Positions 13,674 through 27,621 of a stretch of DNA of 64,000 nt are shown piece by piece. The notes under the pieces were generated by a model that was not told where the DNA came from, ran no database searches, and saw only the letters and a program-made list of their open reading frames with translations. The position numbers and the translations under genes were made by a program. The stretch's first letter is position 1; each line of letters starts with the position of its first letter. Source of the stretch: Sepiola atlantica (Eukaryota > Mollusca > Cephalopoda > Sepiida > Sepiolidae); NCBI GenBank assembly GCA_963556195.1, contig CAUVYP010000579.1, forward strand, positions 2,542,001-2,606,000. Direction: 5' to 3'.

Positions 13674-15347
13674 TTGTTGATGTTTTGCGTATTCAGTTTG
13701 TATCGACATATCTCCGGGAGTACAAGAGCTGAACTTCTGAAACTTGGTACTTCAGTAGAAAATGTGTGTCCGCTAATGTCTGCAAAGTTTCAGAGCACAA
13801 TTTGTATAAATGTGGAAGTTATAAACACAAGCGATATCAACTTAAAATCGCACTAAATTTTGTTGATGTTTTGCGTATTCAGTTTGTATCGACATATCTC
13901 CGGGAGTACAAGAGCTGAACTTCTGAAACTTGGTACTTCAGTAGAAAATGTGTGTCCGCTAATGTCTGCAAAGTTTCAGAGCACAATTCTTATAAATGTG
14001 GAAGTTATAAACAAAAGCGATATCAACTTAAAATCGCACTAAATTTTGTTGAGGTTTTGCGTATTCAGTTTGTATCGACATATCTCCGGGAGTACAAGAG
14101 CTGAACTTCTGAAACTTGGTACTTCAGTAGAAAATGTGTGTCCGCTAATGTCTGCAAAGTTTCAGAGCACAATTTGTATAAATGTGGAAGTTATAAACAC
14201 AAGCGATATCAACTTAAAATCGCACTAAATTTTGTTGATGTTTTGCGTATTCAGTTTGTATCGACATATCTCCGGGAGTACAAGAGCTGAACTTCTGAAA
14301 CTTGGTACTTCAGTAGAAAATGTGTGTCCGCTAATGTCTGCAAAGTTTCGGAGCACAATTCTTATAAATGTGGAAGTTATTAACAAAAGACCTATCAACT
14401 TTAAATCGCACTAAATTTTGTTTATGTTTTGCGTATTCAGTTTGTATCGACATATCTCCGGGAGTACAAGAGCTGAACTTCTGAAACTTGGTACTTCAGT
14501 AGAAAATGTGTGTCCGCTTATGTTTGCAAAGTTTCGGAGCACAATTCTTATAAATGTGGAAGTTATTAACACAAGCGATATACCTTTTAAATCGCACTAA
14601 ATTTTGTTGATGTTTTGCGTATTCAGTTTGTATCGACATATCTCCGGGAGTACAAGAGCTGAACTTCTGAAACTTGGTACTTCAGTAGAAAATGTGTGTC
14701 CGCTAATGTCTGCAAAGTTTCAGAGCACAATTCTTATAAATGTGGAAGTTATAAACAAAAGCGATATCAACTTAAAATCGCACTAAACTTTGTTGATGTT
14801 TTGCGTATTCAGTTTGTATCGACATATCTCCGGGAGTACAAGAGCTGAACTTCTGAAACTTGGTACTTCAGTAGAAAATGTGTGTCCGCTAATGTCTGCA
14901 AAGTTTCAGAGCACAATTTGTATAAATGTGGAAGTTATAAACACAAGCGATATCAACTTAAAATCGCACTAAATTTAGTTGATGTTTTGCGTATTCAGTT
15001 TGTATCGACATATCTCCGGGAGTACAAGAGCTGAACTTCTGAAACTTGGTACTTCAGTAGAAAATGTGTGTCCGCTAATGTCTGCAAAGTTTCAGAGCAC
15101 AATTTGTATAAATGTGGAAGTTATAAACACAAGCGATATAAACTTAAATTCGCACTAAATTTTGTTGATGTTTTGCGTATTCAGTTTGTATCGACATATC
15201 TCCGGGAGTACAAGAGCTGAACTTCTGAAACTTGGTACTTCAGTAGAAAATGTGTGTCCGCTAATGTCTGCAAAGTTTCGGAGCACAATTCTTATAAATG
15301 TGAAAGTTATTAACACAAGCGATATACTTTTTAAATCGCACTAAATT
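13674..15347 (+). repeat. 9-mer HOR copy 2 (1,674 bp)
   Basis: Same order and marks as 10884-12557, including cactaaactttg near 14786 and B* at 14976. A private change, ttgaggttttgcg, is in the B at 14046. Confidence 0.9.
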
Positions 15348-17021
15348 TTGTTGATGTTTTGCGTATTCAGTTTGTATCGACATATCTCCGGGAGTACAAG
15401 AGCTGAACTTCTGAAACTTGGTACTTCAGTAGAAAATGTGTGTCCGCTAATGTCTGCAAAGTTTCAGAGCACAATTTGTATAAATGTGGAAGTTATAAAC
15501 ACAAGCGATATCAACTTAAAATCGCACTAAATTTTGTTGATGTTTTGCGTATTCAGTTTGTATCGACATATCTCCGGGAGTACAAGAGCTGAACTTCTGA
15601 AACTTGGTACTTCAGTAGAAAATGTGTGTCCGCTAATGTCTGCAAAGTTTCAGAGCACAATTCTTATAAATGTGGAAGTTATAAACAAAAGCGATATCAA
15701 CTTAAAATCGCACTAAATTTTGTTGATGTTTTGCGTATTCAGTTTGTATCGACATATCTCCGGGAGTACAAGAGCTGAACTTCTGAAACTTGGTACTTCA
15801 GTAGAAAATGTGTGTCCGCTAATGTCTGCAAAGTTTCAGAGCACAATTTGTATAAATGTGGAAGTTATAAACACAAGCGATATCAACTTAAAATCGCACT
15901 AAATTTTGTTGATGTTTTGCGTATTCAGTTTGTATCGACATATCTCCGGGAGTACAAGAGCTGAACTTCTGAAACTTGGTACTTCAGTAGAAAATGTGTG
16001 TCCGCTAATGTCTGCAAAGTTTCGGAGCACAATTCTTATAAATGTGGAAGTTATTAACAAAAGACCTATCAACTTTAAATCGCACTAAATTTTGTTTATG
16101 TTTTGCGTATTCAGTTTGTATCGACATATCTCCGGGAGTACAAGAGCTGAACTTCTGAAACTTGGTACTTCAGTAGAAAATGTGTGTCCGCTTATGTTTG
16201 CAAAGTTTCGGAGCACAATTCTTATAAATGTGGAAGTTATTAACACAAGCGATATACCTTTTAAATCGCACTAAATTTTGTTGATGTTTTGCGTATTCAG
16301 TTTGTATCGACATATCTCCGGGAGTACAAGAGCTGAACTTCTGAAACTTGGTACTTCAGTAGAAAATGTGTGTCCGCTAATGTCTGCAAAGTTTCAGAGC
16401 ACAATTCTTATAAATGTGGAAGTTATAAACAAAAGCGATATCAACTTAAAATCGCACTAAACTTTGTTGATGTTTTGCGTATTCAGTTTGTATCGACATA
16501 TCTCCGGGAGTACAAGAGCTGAACTTCTGAAACTTGGTACTTCAGTAGAAAATGTGTGTCCGCTAATGTCTGCAAAGTTTCAGAGCACAATTTGTATAAA
16601 TGTGGAAGTTATAAACACAAGCGATATCAACTTAAAATCGCACTAAATTTAGTTGATGTTTTGCGTATTCAGTTTGTATCGACATATCTCCGGGAGTACA
16701 AGAGCTGAACTTCTGAAACTTGGTACTTCAGTAGAAAATGTGTGTCCGCTAATGTCTGCAAAGTTTCAGAGCACAATTTGTATAAATGTGGAAGTTATAA
16801 ACACAAGCGATATAAACTTAAATTCGCACTAAATTTTGTTGATGTTTTGCGTATTCAGTTTGTATCGACATATCTCCGGGAGTACAAGAGCTGAACTTCT
16901 GAAACTTGGTACTTCAGTAGAAAATGTGTGTCCGCTAATGTCTGCAAAGTTTCGGAGCACAATTCTTATAAATGTGAAAGTTATTAACACAAGCGATATA
17001 CTTTTTAAATCGCACTAAATT
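15348..17021 (+). repeat. 9-mer HOR copy 3 (1,674 bp)
   Basis: Directly tandem with copy 2, with cactaaactttg near 16460, B* at 16650 and the terminal F with cgatatactttt. Copies 2 and 3 look nearly identical by eye, implying very recent amplification. Confidence 0.9.
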
Positions 17022-18509
17022 TTGTTGATGTTTTGCGTATTCAGTTTGTATCGACATATCTCCGGGAGTACAAGAGCTGAACTTCTGAAACTTGGTACTT
17101 CAGTAGAAAATGTGTGTCCGCTAATGTCTGCAAAGTTTCAGAGCACAATTTGTATAAATGTGGAAGTTATAAACACAAGCGATATCAACTTAAAATCGCA
17201 CTAAATTTTGTTGATGTTTTGCGTATTCAGTTTGTATCGACATATCTCCGGGAGTACAAGAGCTGAACTTCTGAAACTTGGTACTTCAGTAGAAAATGTG
17301 TGTCCGCTAATGTCTGCAAAGTTTCAGAGCACAATTCTTATAAATGTGGAAGTTATAAACAAAAGCGATATCAACTTAAAATCGCACTAAATTTTGTTGA
17401 TGTTTTGCGTATTCAGTTTGTATCGACATATCTCCGGGAGTACAAGAGCTGAACTTCTGAAACTTGGTACTTCAGTAGAAAATGTGTGTCCGCTAATGTC
17501 TGCAAAGTTTCAGAGCACAATTTGTATAAATGTGGAAGTTATAAACACAAGCGATATCAACTTAAAATCGCACTAAATTTTGTTGATGTTTTGCGTATTC
17601 AGTTTGTATCGACATATCTCCGGGAGTACAAGAGCTGAACTTCTGAAACTTGGTACTTCAGTAGAAAATGTGTGTCCGCTAATGTCTGCAAAGTTTCGGA
17701 GCACAATTCTTATAAATGTGGAAGTTATTAACAAAAGACCTATCAACTTTAAATCGCACTAAATTTTGTTTATGTTTTGCGTATTCAGTTTGTATCGACA
17801 TATCTCCGGGAGTACAAGAGCTGAACTTCTGAAACTTGGTACTTCAGTAGAAAATGTGTGTCCGCTTATGTTTGCAAAGTTTCGGAGCACAATTCTTATA
17901 AATGTGGAAGTTATTAACACAAGCGATATACCTTTTAAATCGCACTAAATTTTGTTGATGTTTTGCGTATTCAGTTTGTATCGACATATCTCCGGGAGTA
18001 CAAGAGCTGAACTTCTGAAACTTGGTACTTCAGTAGAAAATGTGTGTCCGCTAATGTCTGCAAAGTTTCAGAGCACAATTCTTATAAATGTGGAAGTTAT
18101 AAACACAAGCGATATCAACTTAAAATCGCACTAAATTTTGTTGATGTTTTGCGTATTCAGTTTGTATCGACATATCTCCGGGAGTACAAGAGCTGAACTT
18201 CTGAAACTTGGTACTTCAGTAGAAAATGTGTGTCCGCTAATGTCTGCAAAGTTTCAGAGCACAATTCTTATAAATGTGGAAGTTATTAACAAAAGACCTA
18301 TCAACTTTAAATCGCACTAAATTTTTTTTATGTTTTGCGTATTCAGTTTGTATCGACATATCTCCGGGAGTACAAGAGCTGAACTTCTGAAACTTGGTAC
18401 TTCAGTAGAAAATGTGTGTCCGCTAATGTCTGCAAAGTTTCAGAGCACAATTCTTATAAATGTGGAAGTTATAAACACAAGCGATATCAACTTAAAATCG
18501 CACTAAATT
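17022..18509 (+). repeat. Truncated 9-mer start and hybrid monomers
   Basis: Order B-A-B-C-D-E, then an A/C hybrid at 18138 (tttcagagc with a C-type aaaagacctatc tail), then E at 18324 with a poly-T change (aaatttttttta). The first five units follow the 9-mer pattern before it breaks. The 17952-18509 part matches 8281-8838 in order. Confidence 0.78.
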
Positions 18510-19252
18510 TTGTTGATGTTTTGCGTATTCAGTTTGTATCGACATATCTCCGGGAGTACAAGAGCTGAACTTCTGAAACTTGGTACTTCAGTAGAAAATG
18601 TGTGTCCGCTAATGTCTGCAAAGTTTGGAGCACAATTCTTATAAATGTGAAAGTTATTAACACAAGCGATATACCTTTTAAATCGCACTAAATTTTGTTG
18701 ATGTTTTGCGTATTCAGTTTGTATCGACATATCTCCGGGAGTACAAGAGCTGAACTTCTGAAACTTGGTACTTCAGTAGAAAATGTGTGTCCGCTAATGT
18801 CTGCAAAGTTTCAGAGCACAATTTGTATAAATGTGGAAGTTATAAACACAAGCGATATCAACTTAAAATCGCACTAAATTTTGTTGATGTTTTGCGTATT
18901 CAGTTTGTATCGACATATCTCCGGGAGTACAAGAGCTGAACTTCTGAAACTTGGTACTTCAGTAGAAAATGTGTGTCCGCTAATGTCTGCAAAGTTTCAG
19001 AGCACAATTCTTATAAATGTGGAAGTTATAAACAAAAGCGATATCAACTTAAAATCGCACTAAATTTTGTTGATGTTTTGCGTATTCAGTTTGTATCGAC
19101 ATATCTCCGGGAGTACAAGAGCTGAACTTCTGAAACTTGGTACTTCAGTAGAAAATGTGTGTCCGCTAATGTCTGCAAAGTTTCAGAGCACAATTTGTAT
19201 AAATGTGGAAGTTATAAACACAAGCGATATCAACTTAAAATCGCACTAAATT
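18510..19252 (+). repeat. 743-bp 4-mer HOR copy 1 (F-B-A-B)
   Basis: Its F monomer is 185 bp because one base is missing near 18626 (aagtttggag in place of aagtttcggag). The next copy carries the same deletion, so the deletion came before the tandem duplication. Confidence 0.9.
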
Positions 19253-19995
19253 TTGTTGATGTTTTGCGTATTCAGTTTGTATCGACATATCTCCGGGAGT
19301 ACAAGAGCTGAACTTCTGAAACTTGGTACTTCAGTAGAAAATGTGTGTCCGCTAATGTCTGCAAAGTTTGGAGCACAATTCTTATAAATGTGAAAGTTAT
19401 TAACACAAGCGATATACCTTTTAAATCGCACTAAATTTTGTTGATGTTTTGCGTATTCAGTTTGTATCGACATATCTCCGGGAGTACAAGAGCTGAACTT
19501 CTGAAACTTGGTACTTCAGTAGAAAATGTGTGTCCGCTAATGTCTGCAAAGTTTCAGAGCACAATTTGTATAAATGTGGAAGTTATAAACACAAGCGATA
19601 TCAACTTAAAATCGCACTAAATTTTGTTGATGTTTTGCGTATTCAGTTTGTATCGACATATCTCCGGGAGTACAAGAGCTGAACTTCTGAAACTTGGTAC
19701 TTCAGTAGAAAATGTGTGTCCGCTAATGTCTGCAAAGTTTCAGAGCACAATTCTTATAAATGTGGAAGTTATAAACAAAAGCGATATCAACTTAAAATCG
19801 CACTAAATTTTGTTGATGTTTTGCGTATTCAGTTTGTATCGACATATCTCCGGGAGTACAAGAGCTGAACTTCTGAAACTTGGTACTTCAGTAGAAAATG
19901 TGTGTCCGCTAATGTCTGCAAAGTTTCAGAGCACAATTTGTATAAATGTGGAAGTTATAAACACAAGCGATATCAACTTAAAATCGCACTAAATT
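19253..19995 (+). repeat. 743-bp 4-mer HOR copy 2 (F-B-A-B)
   Basis: Tandem copy of 18510-19252 with the same one-base deletion near 19370. It is followed by C and D units at 19996 and 20182 that return to the A-B-C-D order. Confidence 0.9.
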
Positions 19996-20367
19996 TTGTT
20001 GATGTTTTGCGTATTCAGTTTGTATCGACATATCTCCGGGAGTACAAGAGCTGAACTTCTGAAACTTGGTACTTCAGTAGAAAATGTGTGTCCGCTAATG
20101 TCTGCAAAGTTTCGGAGCACAATTCTTATAAATGTGGAAGTTATTAACAAAAGACCTATCAACTTTAAATCGCACTAAATTTTGTTTATGTTTTGCGTAT
20201 TCAGTTTGTATCGACATATCTCCGGGAGTACAAGAGCTGAACTTCTGAAACTTGGTACTTCAGTAGAAAATGTGTGTCCGCTTATGTTTGCAAAGTTTCG
20301 GAGCACAATTCTTATAAATGTGGAAGTTATTAACACAAGCGATATACCTTTTAAATCGCACTAAATT

Positions 20368-23157
20368 TTGTTGATGTTTTGCGTATTCAGTTTGTATCGA
20401 CATATCTCCGGGAGTACAAGAGCTGAACTTCTGAAACTTGGTACTTCAGTAGAAAATGTGTGTCCGCTTATGTCTGCAAAGTTTCAGAGCACAATTCTTA
20501 TAAATGTGGAAGTTATAAACAAAAGCGATATCAACTTAAAATCGCACTAAATTTTGTTGATGTTTTGCGTATTCAGTTTGTATCGACATATCTCCGGGAG
20601 TACAAGAGCTGAACTTCTGAAACTTGGTACTTCAGTAGAAAATGTGTGTCCGCTAATGTCTGCAAAGTTTCAGAGCACAATTTGTATAAATGTGGAAGTT
20701 ATAAACACAAGCGATATCAACTTAAAATCGCACTAAATTTTGTTGATGTTTTGCGTATTCAGTTTGTATCGACATATCTCCGGGAGTACAAGAGCTGAAC
20801 TTCTGAAACTTGGTACTTCAGTAGAAAATGTGTGTCCGCTAATGTCTGCAAAGTTTCGGAGCACAATTCTTATAAATGTGGAAGTTATTAACAAAAGACC
20901 TATCAACTTTAAATCGCACTAAATTTTGTTTATGTTTTGCGTATTCAGTTTGTATCGACATATCTCCGGGAGTACAAGAGCTGAACTTCTGAAACTTGGT
21001 ACTTCAGTAGAAAATGTGTGTCCGCTTATGTTTGCAAAGTTTCGGAGCACAATTCTTATAAATGTGGAAGTTATTAACACAAGCGATATACCTTTTAAAT
21101 CGCACTAAATTTTGTTGATGTTTTGCGTATTCAGTTTGTATCGACATATCTCCGGGAGTACAAGAGCTGAACTTCTGAAACTTGGTACTTCAGTAGAAAA
21201 TGTGTGTCCGCTAATGTCTGCAAAGTTTCAGAGCACAATTCTTATAAATGTGGAAGTTATAAACAAAAGCGATATCAACTTAAAATCGCACTAAATTTTG
21301 TTGATGTTTTGCGTATTCAGTTTGTATCGACATATCTCCGGGAGTACAAGAGCTGAACTTCTGAAACTTGGTACTTCAGTAGAAAATGTGTGTCCGCTAA
21401 TGTCTGCAAAGTTTCAGAGCACAATTTGTATAAATGTGGAAGTTATAAACACAAGCGATATCAACTTAAAATCGCACTAAATTTTGTTGATGTTTTGCGT
21501 ATTCAGTTTGTATCGACATATCTCCGGGAGTACAAGAGCTGAACTTCTGAAACTTGGTACTTCAGTAGAAAATGTGTGTCCGCTAATGTCTGCAAAGTTT
21601 CAGAGCACAATTTGTATAAATGTGGAAGTTATAAACACAAGCGATATAAACTAAAATTCGCACTAAATTTTGTTGATGTTTTGCGTATTCAGTTTGTATC
21701 GACATATCTCCGGGAGTACAAGAGCTGAACTTCTGAAACTTGGTACTTCAGTAGAAAATGTGTGTCCGCTAATGTCTGCAAAGTTTCGGAGCACAATTCT
21801 TATAAATGTGGAAGTTATTAACAAAAGACCTATCAACTTTAAATCGCACTAAATTTTGTTTATGTTTTGCGTATTCAGTTTGTATCGACATATCTCCGGG
21901 AGTACAAGAGCTGAACTTCTGAAACTTGGTACTTCAGTAGAAAATGTGTGTCCGCTAATGTCTGCAAAGTTTCAGAGCACAATTCTTATAAATGTGGAAG
22001 TTATAAACACAAGCGATATCAACTTAAAATCGCACTAAATTTTGTTGATGTTTTGCGTATTCAGTTTGTATCGACATATCTCCGGGAGTACAAGAGCTGA
22101 ACTTCTGAAACTTGGTACTTCAGTAGAAAATGTGTGTCCGCTAATGTCTGCAAAGTTTCGGAGCACAATTCTTATAAATGTGAAAGTTATTAACACAAGC
22201 GATATACCTTTTAAATCGCACTAAATTTTGTTGATGTTTTGCGTATTCAGTTTGTATCGACATATCTCCGGGAGTACAAGAGCTGAACTTCTGAAACTTG
22301 GTACTTCAGTAGAAAATGTGTGTCCGCTAATGTCTGCAAAGTTTCAGAGCACAATTTGTATAAATGTGGAAGTTATAAACACAAGCGATATCAACTTAAA
22401 ATCGCACTAAATTTTGTTGATGTTTTGCGTATTCAGTTTGTATCGACATATCTCCGGGAGTACAAGAGCTGAACTTCTGAAACTTGGTACTTCAGTAGAA
22501 AATGTGTGTCCGCTAATGTCTGCAAAGTTTCAGAGCACAATTCTTATAAATGTGGAAGTTATAAACAAAAGCGATATCAACTTAAAATCGCACTAAATTT
22601 TGTTGATGTTTTGCGTATTCAGTTTGTATCGACATATCTCCGGGAGTACAAGAGCTGAACTTCTGAAACTTGGTACTTCAGTAGAAAATGTGTGTCCGCT
22701 AATGTCTGCAAAGTTTCAGAGCACAATTTGTATAAATGTGGAAGTTATAAACACAAGCGATATCAACTTAAAATCGCACTAAATTTTGTTGATGTTTTGC
22801 GTATTCAGTTTGTATCGACATATCTCCGGGAGTACAAGAGCTGAACTTCTGAAACTTGGTACTTCAGTAGAAAATGTGTGTCCGCTAATGTCTGCAAAGT
22901 TTCGGAGCACAATTCTTATAAATGTGGAAGTTATTAACAAAAGACCTATCAACTTTAAATCGCACTAAATTTTGTTTATGTTTTGCGTATTCAGTTTGTA
23001 TCGACATATCTCCGGGAGTACAAGAGCTGAACTTCTGAAACTTGGTACTTCAGTAGAAAATGTGTGTCCGCTTATGTTTGCAAAGTTTCGGAGCACAATT
23101 CTTATAAATGTGGAAGTTATTAACACAAGCGATATACCTTTTAAATCGCACTAAATT
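20368..23157 (+). repeat. 15-mer HOR copy 1 (2,790 bp)
   Basis: Order A-B-C-D-A-B-B*-C-E-F-B-A-B-C-D. The opening A has the D-like ccgcttatg with tttcagagc (near 20468), and B* ends cgatataaactaaaattcg (near 21645). Both marks recur 2,790 bp downstream. Confidence 0.87.
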
Positions 23158-25017
23158 TTGTTGATGTTTTGCGTATTCAGTTTGTATCGACATATCTCCG
23201 GGAGTACAAGAGCTGAACTTCTGAAACTTGGTACTTCAGTAGAAAATGTGTGTCCGCTTATGTCTGCAAAGTTTCAGAGCACAATTCTTATAAATGTGGA
23301 AGTTATAAACAAAAGCGATATCAACTTAAAATCGCACTAAATTTTGTTGATGTTTTGCGTATTCAGTTTGTATCGACATATCTCCGGGAGTACAAGAGCT
23401 GAACTTCTGAAACTTGGTACTTCAGTAGAAAATGTGTGTCCGCTAATGTCTGCAAAGTTTCAGAGCACAATTTGTATAAATGTGGAAGTTATAAACACAA
23501 GCGATATCAACTTAAAATCGCACTAAATTTTGTTGATGTTTTGCGTATTCAGTTTGTATCGACATATCTCCGGGAGTACAAGAGCTGAACTTCTGAAACT
23601 TGGTACTTCAGTAGAAAATGTGTGTCCGCTAATGTCTGCAAAGTTTCGGAGCACAATTCTTATAAATGTGGAAGTTATTAACAAAAGACCTATCAACTTT
23701 AAATCGCACTAAATTTTGTTTATGTTTTGCGTATTCAGTTTGTATCGACATATCTCCGGGAGTACAAGAGCTGAACTTCTGAAACTTGGTACTTCAGTAG
23801 AAAATGTGTGTCCGCTTATGTTTGCAAAGTTTCGGAGCACAATTCTTATAAATGTGGAAGTTATTAACACAAGCGATATACCTTTTAAATCGCACTAAAT
23901 TGTGTTGATGTTTTGCGTATTCAGTTTGTATCGACATATCTCCGGGAGTACAAGAGCTGAACTTCTGAAACTTGGTACTTCAGTAGAAAATGTGTGTCCG
24001 CTAATGTCTGCAAAGTTTCAGAGCACAATTCTTATAAATGTGGAAGTTATAAACAAAAGCGATATCAACTTAAAATCGCACTAAATTTTGTTGATGTTTT
24101 GCGTATTCAGTTTGTATCGACATATCTCCGGGAGTACAAGAGCTGAACTTCTGAAACTTGGTACTTCAGTAGAAAATGTGTGTCCGCTAATGTCTGCAAA
24201 GTTTCAGAGCACAATTTGTATAAATGTGGAAGTTATAAACACAAGCGATATCAACTTAAAATCGCACTAAATTTTGTTGATGTTTTGCGTATTCAGTTTG
24301 TATCGACATATCTCCGGGAGTACAAGAGCTGAACTTCTGAAACTTGGTACTTCAGTAGAAAATGTGTGTCCGCTAATGTCTGCAAAGTTTCAGAGCACAA
24401 TTTGTATAAATGTGGAAGTTATAAACACAAGCGATATAAACTAAAATTCGCACTAAATTTTGTTGATGTTTTGCGTATTCACTTTGTATCGACATATCTC
24501 CGGGAGTACAAGAGCTGAACTTCTGAAACTTGGTACTTCAGTAGAAAATGTGTGTCCGCTAATGTCTGCAAAGTTTCGGAGCACAATTCTTATAAATGTG
24601 GAAGTTATTAACAAAAGACCTATCAACTTTAAATCGCACTAAATTTTGTTTATGTTTTGCGTATTCAGTTTGTATCGACATATCTCCGGGAGTACAAGAG
24701 CTGAACTTCTGAAACTTGGTACTTCAGTAGAAAATGTGTGTCCGCTAATGTCTGCAAAGTTTCAGAGCACAATTCTTATAAATGTGGAAGTTATAAACAC
24801 AAGCGATATCAACTTAAAATCGCACTAAATTTTGTTGATGTTTTGCGTATTCAGTTTGTATCGACATATCTCCGGGAGTACAAGAGCTGAACTTCTGAAA
24901 CTTGGTACTTCAGTAGAAAATGTGTGTCCGCTAATGTCTGCAAAGTTTCGGAGCACAATTCTTATAAATGTGAAAGTTATTAACACAAGCGATATACCTT
25001 TTAAATCGCACTAAATT
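23158..25017 (+). repeat. 15-mer HOR copy 2, first ten monomers
   Basis: Repeats A-B-C-D-A-B-B*-C-E-F of the preceding copy, with the same ccgcttatg A (near 23258) and B* ending (near 24435). Private changes are attgtgttgatg at 23896 and tattcactttg near 24480. After 25017 the order diverges (E instead of B). Confidence 0.87.
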
Positions 25018-26319
25018 TTGTTGATGTTTTGCGTATTCAGTTTGTATCGACATATCTCCGGGAGTACAAGAGCTGAACTTCTGAAACTTGGTACTTCAGT
25101 AGAAAATGTGTGTCCGCTAATGTCTGCAAAGTTTCAGAGCACAATTCTTATAAATGTGGAAGTTATAAACACAAGCGATATCAACTTAAAATCGCACTAA
25201 ATTTTGTTGATGTTTTGCGTATTCAGTTTGTATCGACATATCTCCGGGAGTACAAGAGCTGAACTTCTGAAACTTGGTACTTCAGTAGAAAATGTGTGTC
25301 CGCTAATGTCTGCAAAGTTTCGGAGCACAATTCTTATAAATGTGGAAGTTATAAACACAAGCGATATCAACTTAAAATCGCACTAAATTTTGTTGATGTT
25401 TTGCGTATTCAGTTTGTATCGACATATCTCCGGGAGTACAAGAGCTGAACTTCTGAAACTTGGTACTTCAGTAGAAAATGTGTGTCCGCTAATGTCTGCA
25501 AAGTTTCAGAGCACAATTCTTATAAATGTGGAAGTTATAAACAAAAGCGATATCAACTTAAAATCGCACTAAATTTTGTTGATGTTTTGCGTATTCAGTT
25601 TGTATCGACATATCTCCGGGAGTACAAGAGCTGAACTTCTGAAACTTGGTACTTCAGTAGAAAATGTGTGTCCGCTAATGTCTGCAAAGTTTCAGAGCAC
25701 AATTTGTATAAATGTGGAAGTTATAAACACAAGCGATATCAACTTAAAATCGCACTAAATTTTGTTGATGTTTTGCGTATTCAGTTTGTATCGACATATC
25801 TCCGGGAGTACAAGAGCTGAACTTCTGAAACTTGGTACTTCAGTAGAAAATGTGTGTCCGCTAATGTCTGCAAAGTTTCGGAGCACAATTCTTATAAATG
25901 TGGAAGTTATTAACAAAAGACCTATCAACTTTAAATCGCACTAAATTTTGTTTATGTTTTGCGTATTCAGTTTGTATCGACATATCTCCGGGAGTACAAG
26001 AGCTGAACTTCTGAAACTTGGTACTTCAGTAGAAAATGTGTGTCCGCTAATGTCTGCAAAGTTTCAGAGCACAATTCTTATAAAGGTGGAAGTTATAAAC
26101 ACAAGCGATATCAACTTAAAATCGCACTAAATTTTGTTGATGTTTTGCGTATTCAGTTTGTATCGACATATCTCCGGGAGTACAAGAGCTGAACTTCTGA
26201 AACTTGGTACTTCAGTAGAAAATGTGTGTCCGCTAATGTCTGCAAAGTTTCAGAGCACAATTCTTATAAATGTGGAAGTTATAAACACAAGCGATATCAA
26301 CTTAAAATCGCACTAAATT
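25018..26319 (+). repeat. Irregular block E-(FR/E)-A-B-C-E-E
   Basis: Seven monomers. The unit at 25204 combines tttcggagc with an E-type tail, a recombinant combination. The E at 25948 has ataaaggtgg in place of ataaatgtgg; this rare mark recurs at 32830, 35247 and 36363. Confidence 0.75.
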
Positions 26320-27621
26320 TTGTTGATGTTTTGCGTATTCAGTTTGTATCGACATATCTCCGGGAGTACAAGAGCTGAACTTCTGAACCTTGGTACTTCA
26401 GTAGAAAATGTGTGTCCGCTAATATCTGCAAAGTTTCGGAGCACAATTCTTATAAATGTGAAAGTTATTAACACAAGCGATATACCTTTTAAATCGCACT
26501 AAATTTTGTTGATGTTTTGCGTATTCAGTTTGTATCGACATATCTCCGGGAGTACAAGAGCTGAACTTCTGAAACTTGGTACTTCAGTAGAAAATGTGTG
26601 TCCGCTAATGTCTGCAAAGTTTCAGAGCACAATTTGTATAAATGTGGAAGTTATAAACACAAGCGATATCAACTTAAAATCGCACTAAATTTTGTTGATG
26701 TTTTGCGTATTCAGTTTGTATCGACATATCTCCGGGAGTACAAGAGCTGAACTTCTGAAACTTGGTACTTCAGTAGAAAATGTGTGTCCGCTAATGTCTG
26801 CAAAGTTTCGGAGCACAATTCTTATAAATGTGGAAGTTATAAACAAAAGCGATATCAACTTAAAATCGCACTAAATTTTGTTGATGTTTTGCGTATTCAG
26901 TTTGTATCGACATATCTCCGGGAGTACAAGAGCTGAACTTCTGAAACTTGGTACTTCAGTAGAAAATGTGTGTCCGCTAATGTCTGCAAAGTTTCAGAGC
27001 ACAATTCTTATAAATGTGGAAGTTATAAACAAAAGCGATATCAACTTAAAATCGCACTAAATTTTGTTGATGTTTTGCGTATTCAGTTTGTATCGACATA
27101 TCTCCGGGAGTACAAGAGCTGAACTTCTGAAACTTGGTACTTCAGTAGAAAATGTGTGTCCGCTAATGTCTGCAAAGTTTCAGAGCACAATTTGTATAAA
27201 TGTGGAAGTTATAAACACAAGCGATATCAACTTAAAATCGCACTAAATTTTGTTGATGTTTTGCGTATTCAGTTTGTATCGACATATCTCCGGGAGTACA
27301 AGAGCTGAACTTCTGAAACTTGATACTTCAGTAGAAAATGTGTGTCCGCTTATGTCTGCAAAGTTTCGGAGCACAATTCTTATAAATGTGGAAGTTATTA
27401 ACACAAGCGATATACCTTTTAAATCGCACTAAATTTTGTTGATGTTTTGCGTATTCAGTTTGTATCGACATATCTCCGGGAGTACAAGAGCTGAACTTCT
27501 GAAACTTGGTACTTCAGTAGAAAATGTGTGTCCGCTAATGTCTGCAAAGTTTCAGAGCACAATTCTTATAAATGTGGAAGTTATAAACAAAAGCGATATC
27601 AACTTAAAATCGCACTAAATT
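26320..27621 (+). repeat. 7-mer HOR (F-B-G-A-B-D-A, 1,302 bp)
   Basis: The D at 27250 has cttgatac and no gtttatg start, unlike D units that follow C. The same order appears at 33202-34503, so this module was used at least twice. The F at 26320 carries ctgaacctt. Confidence 0.83.
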
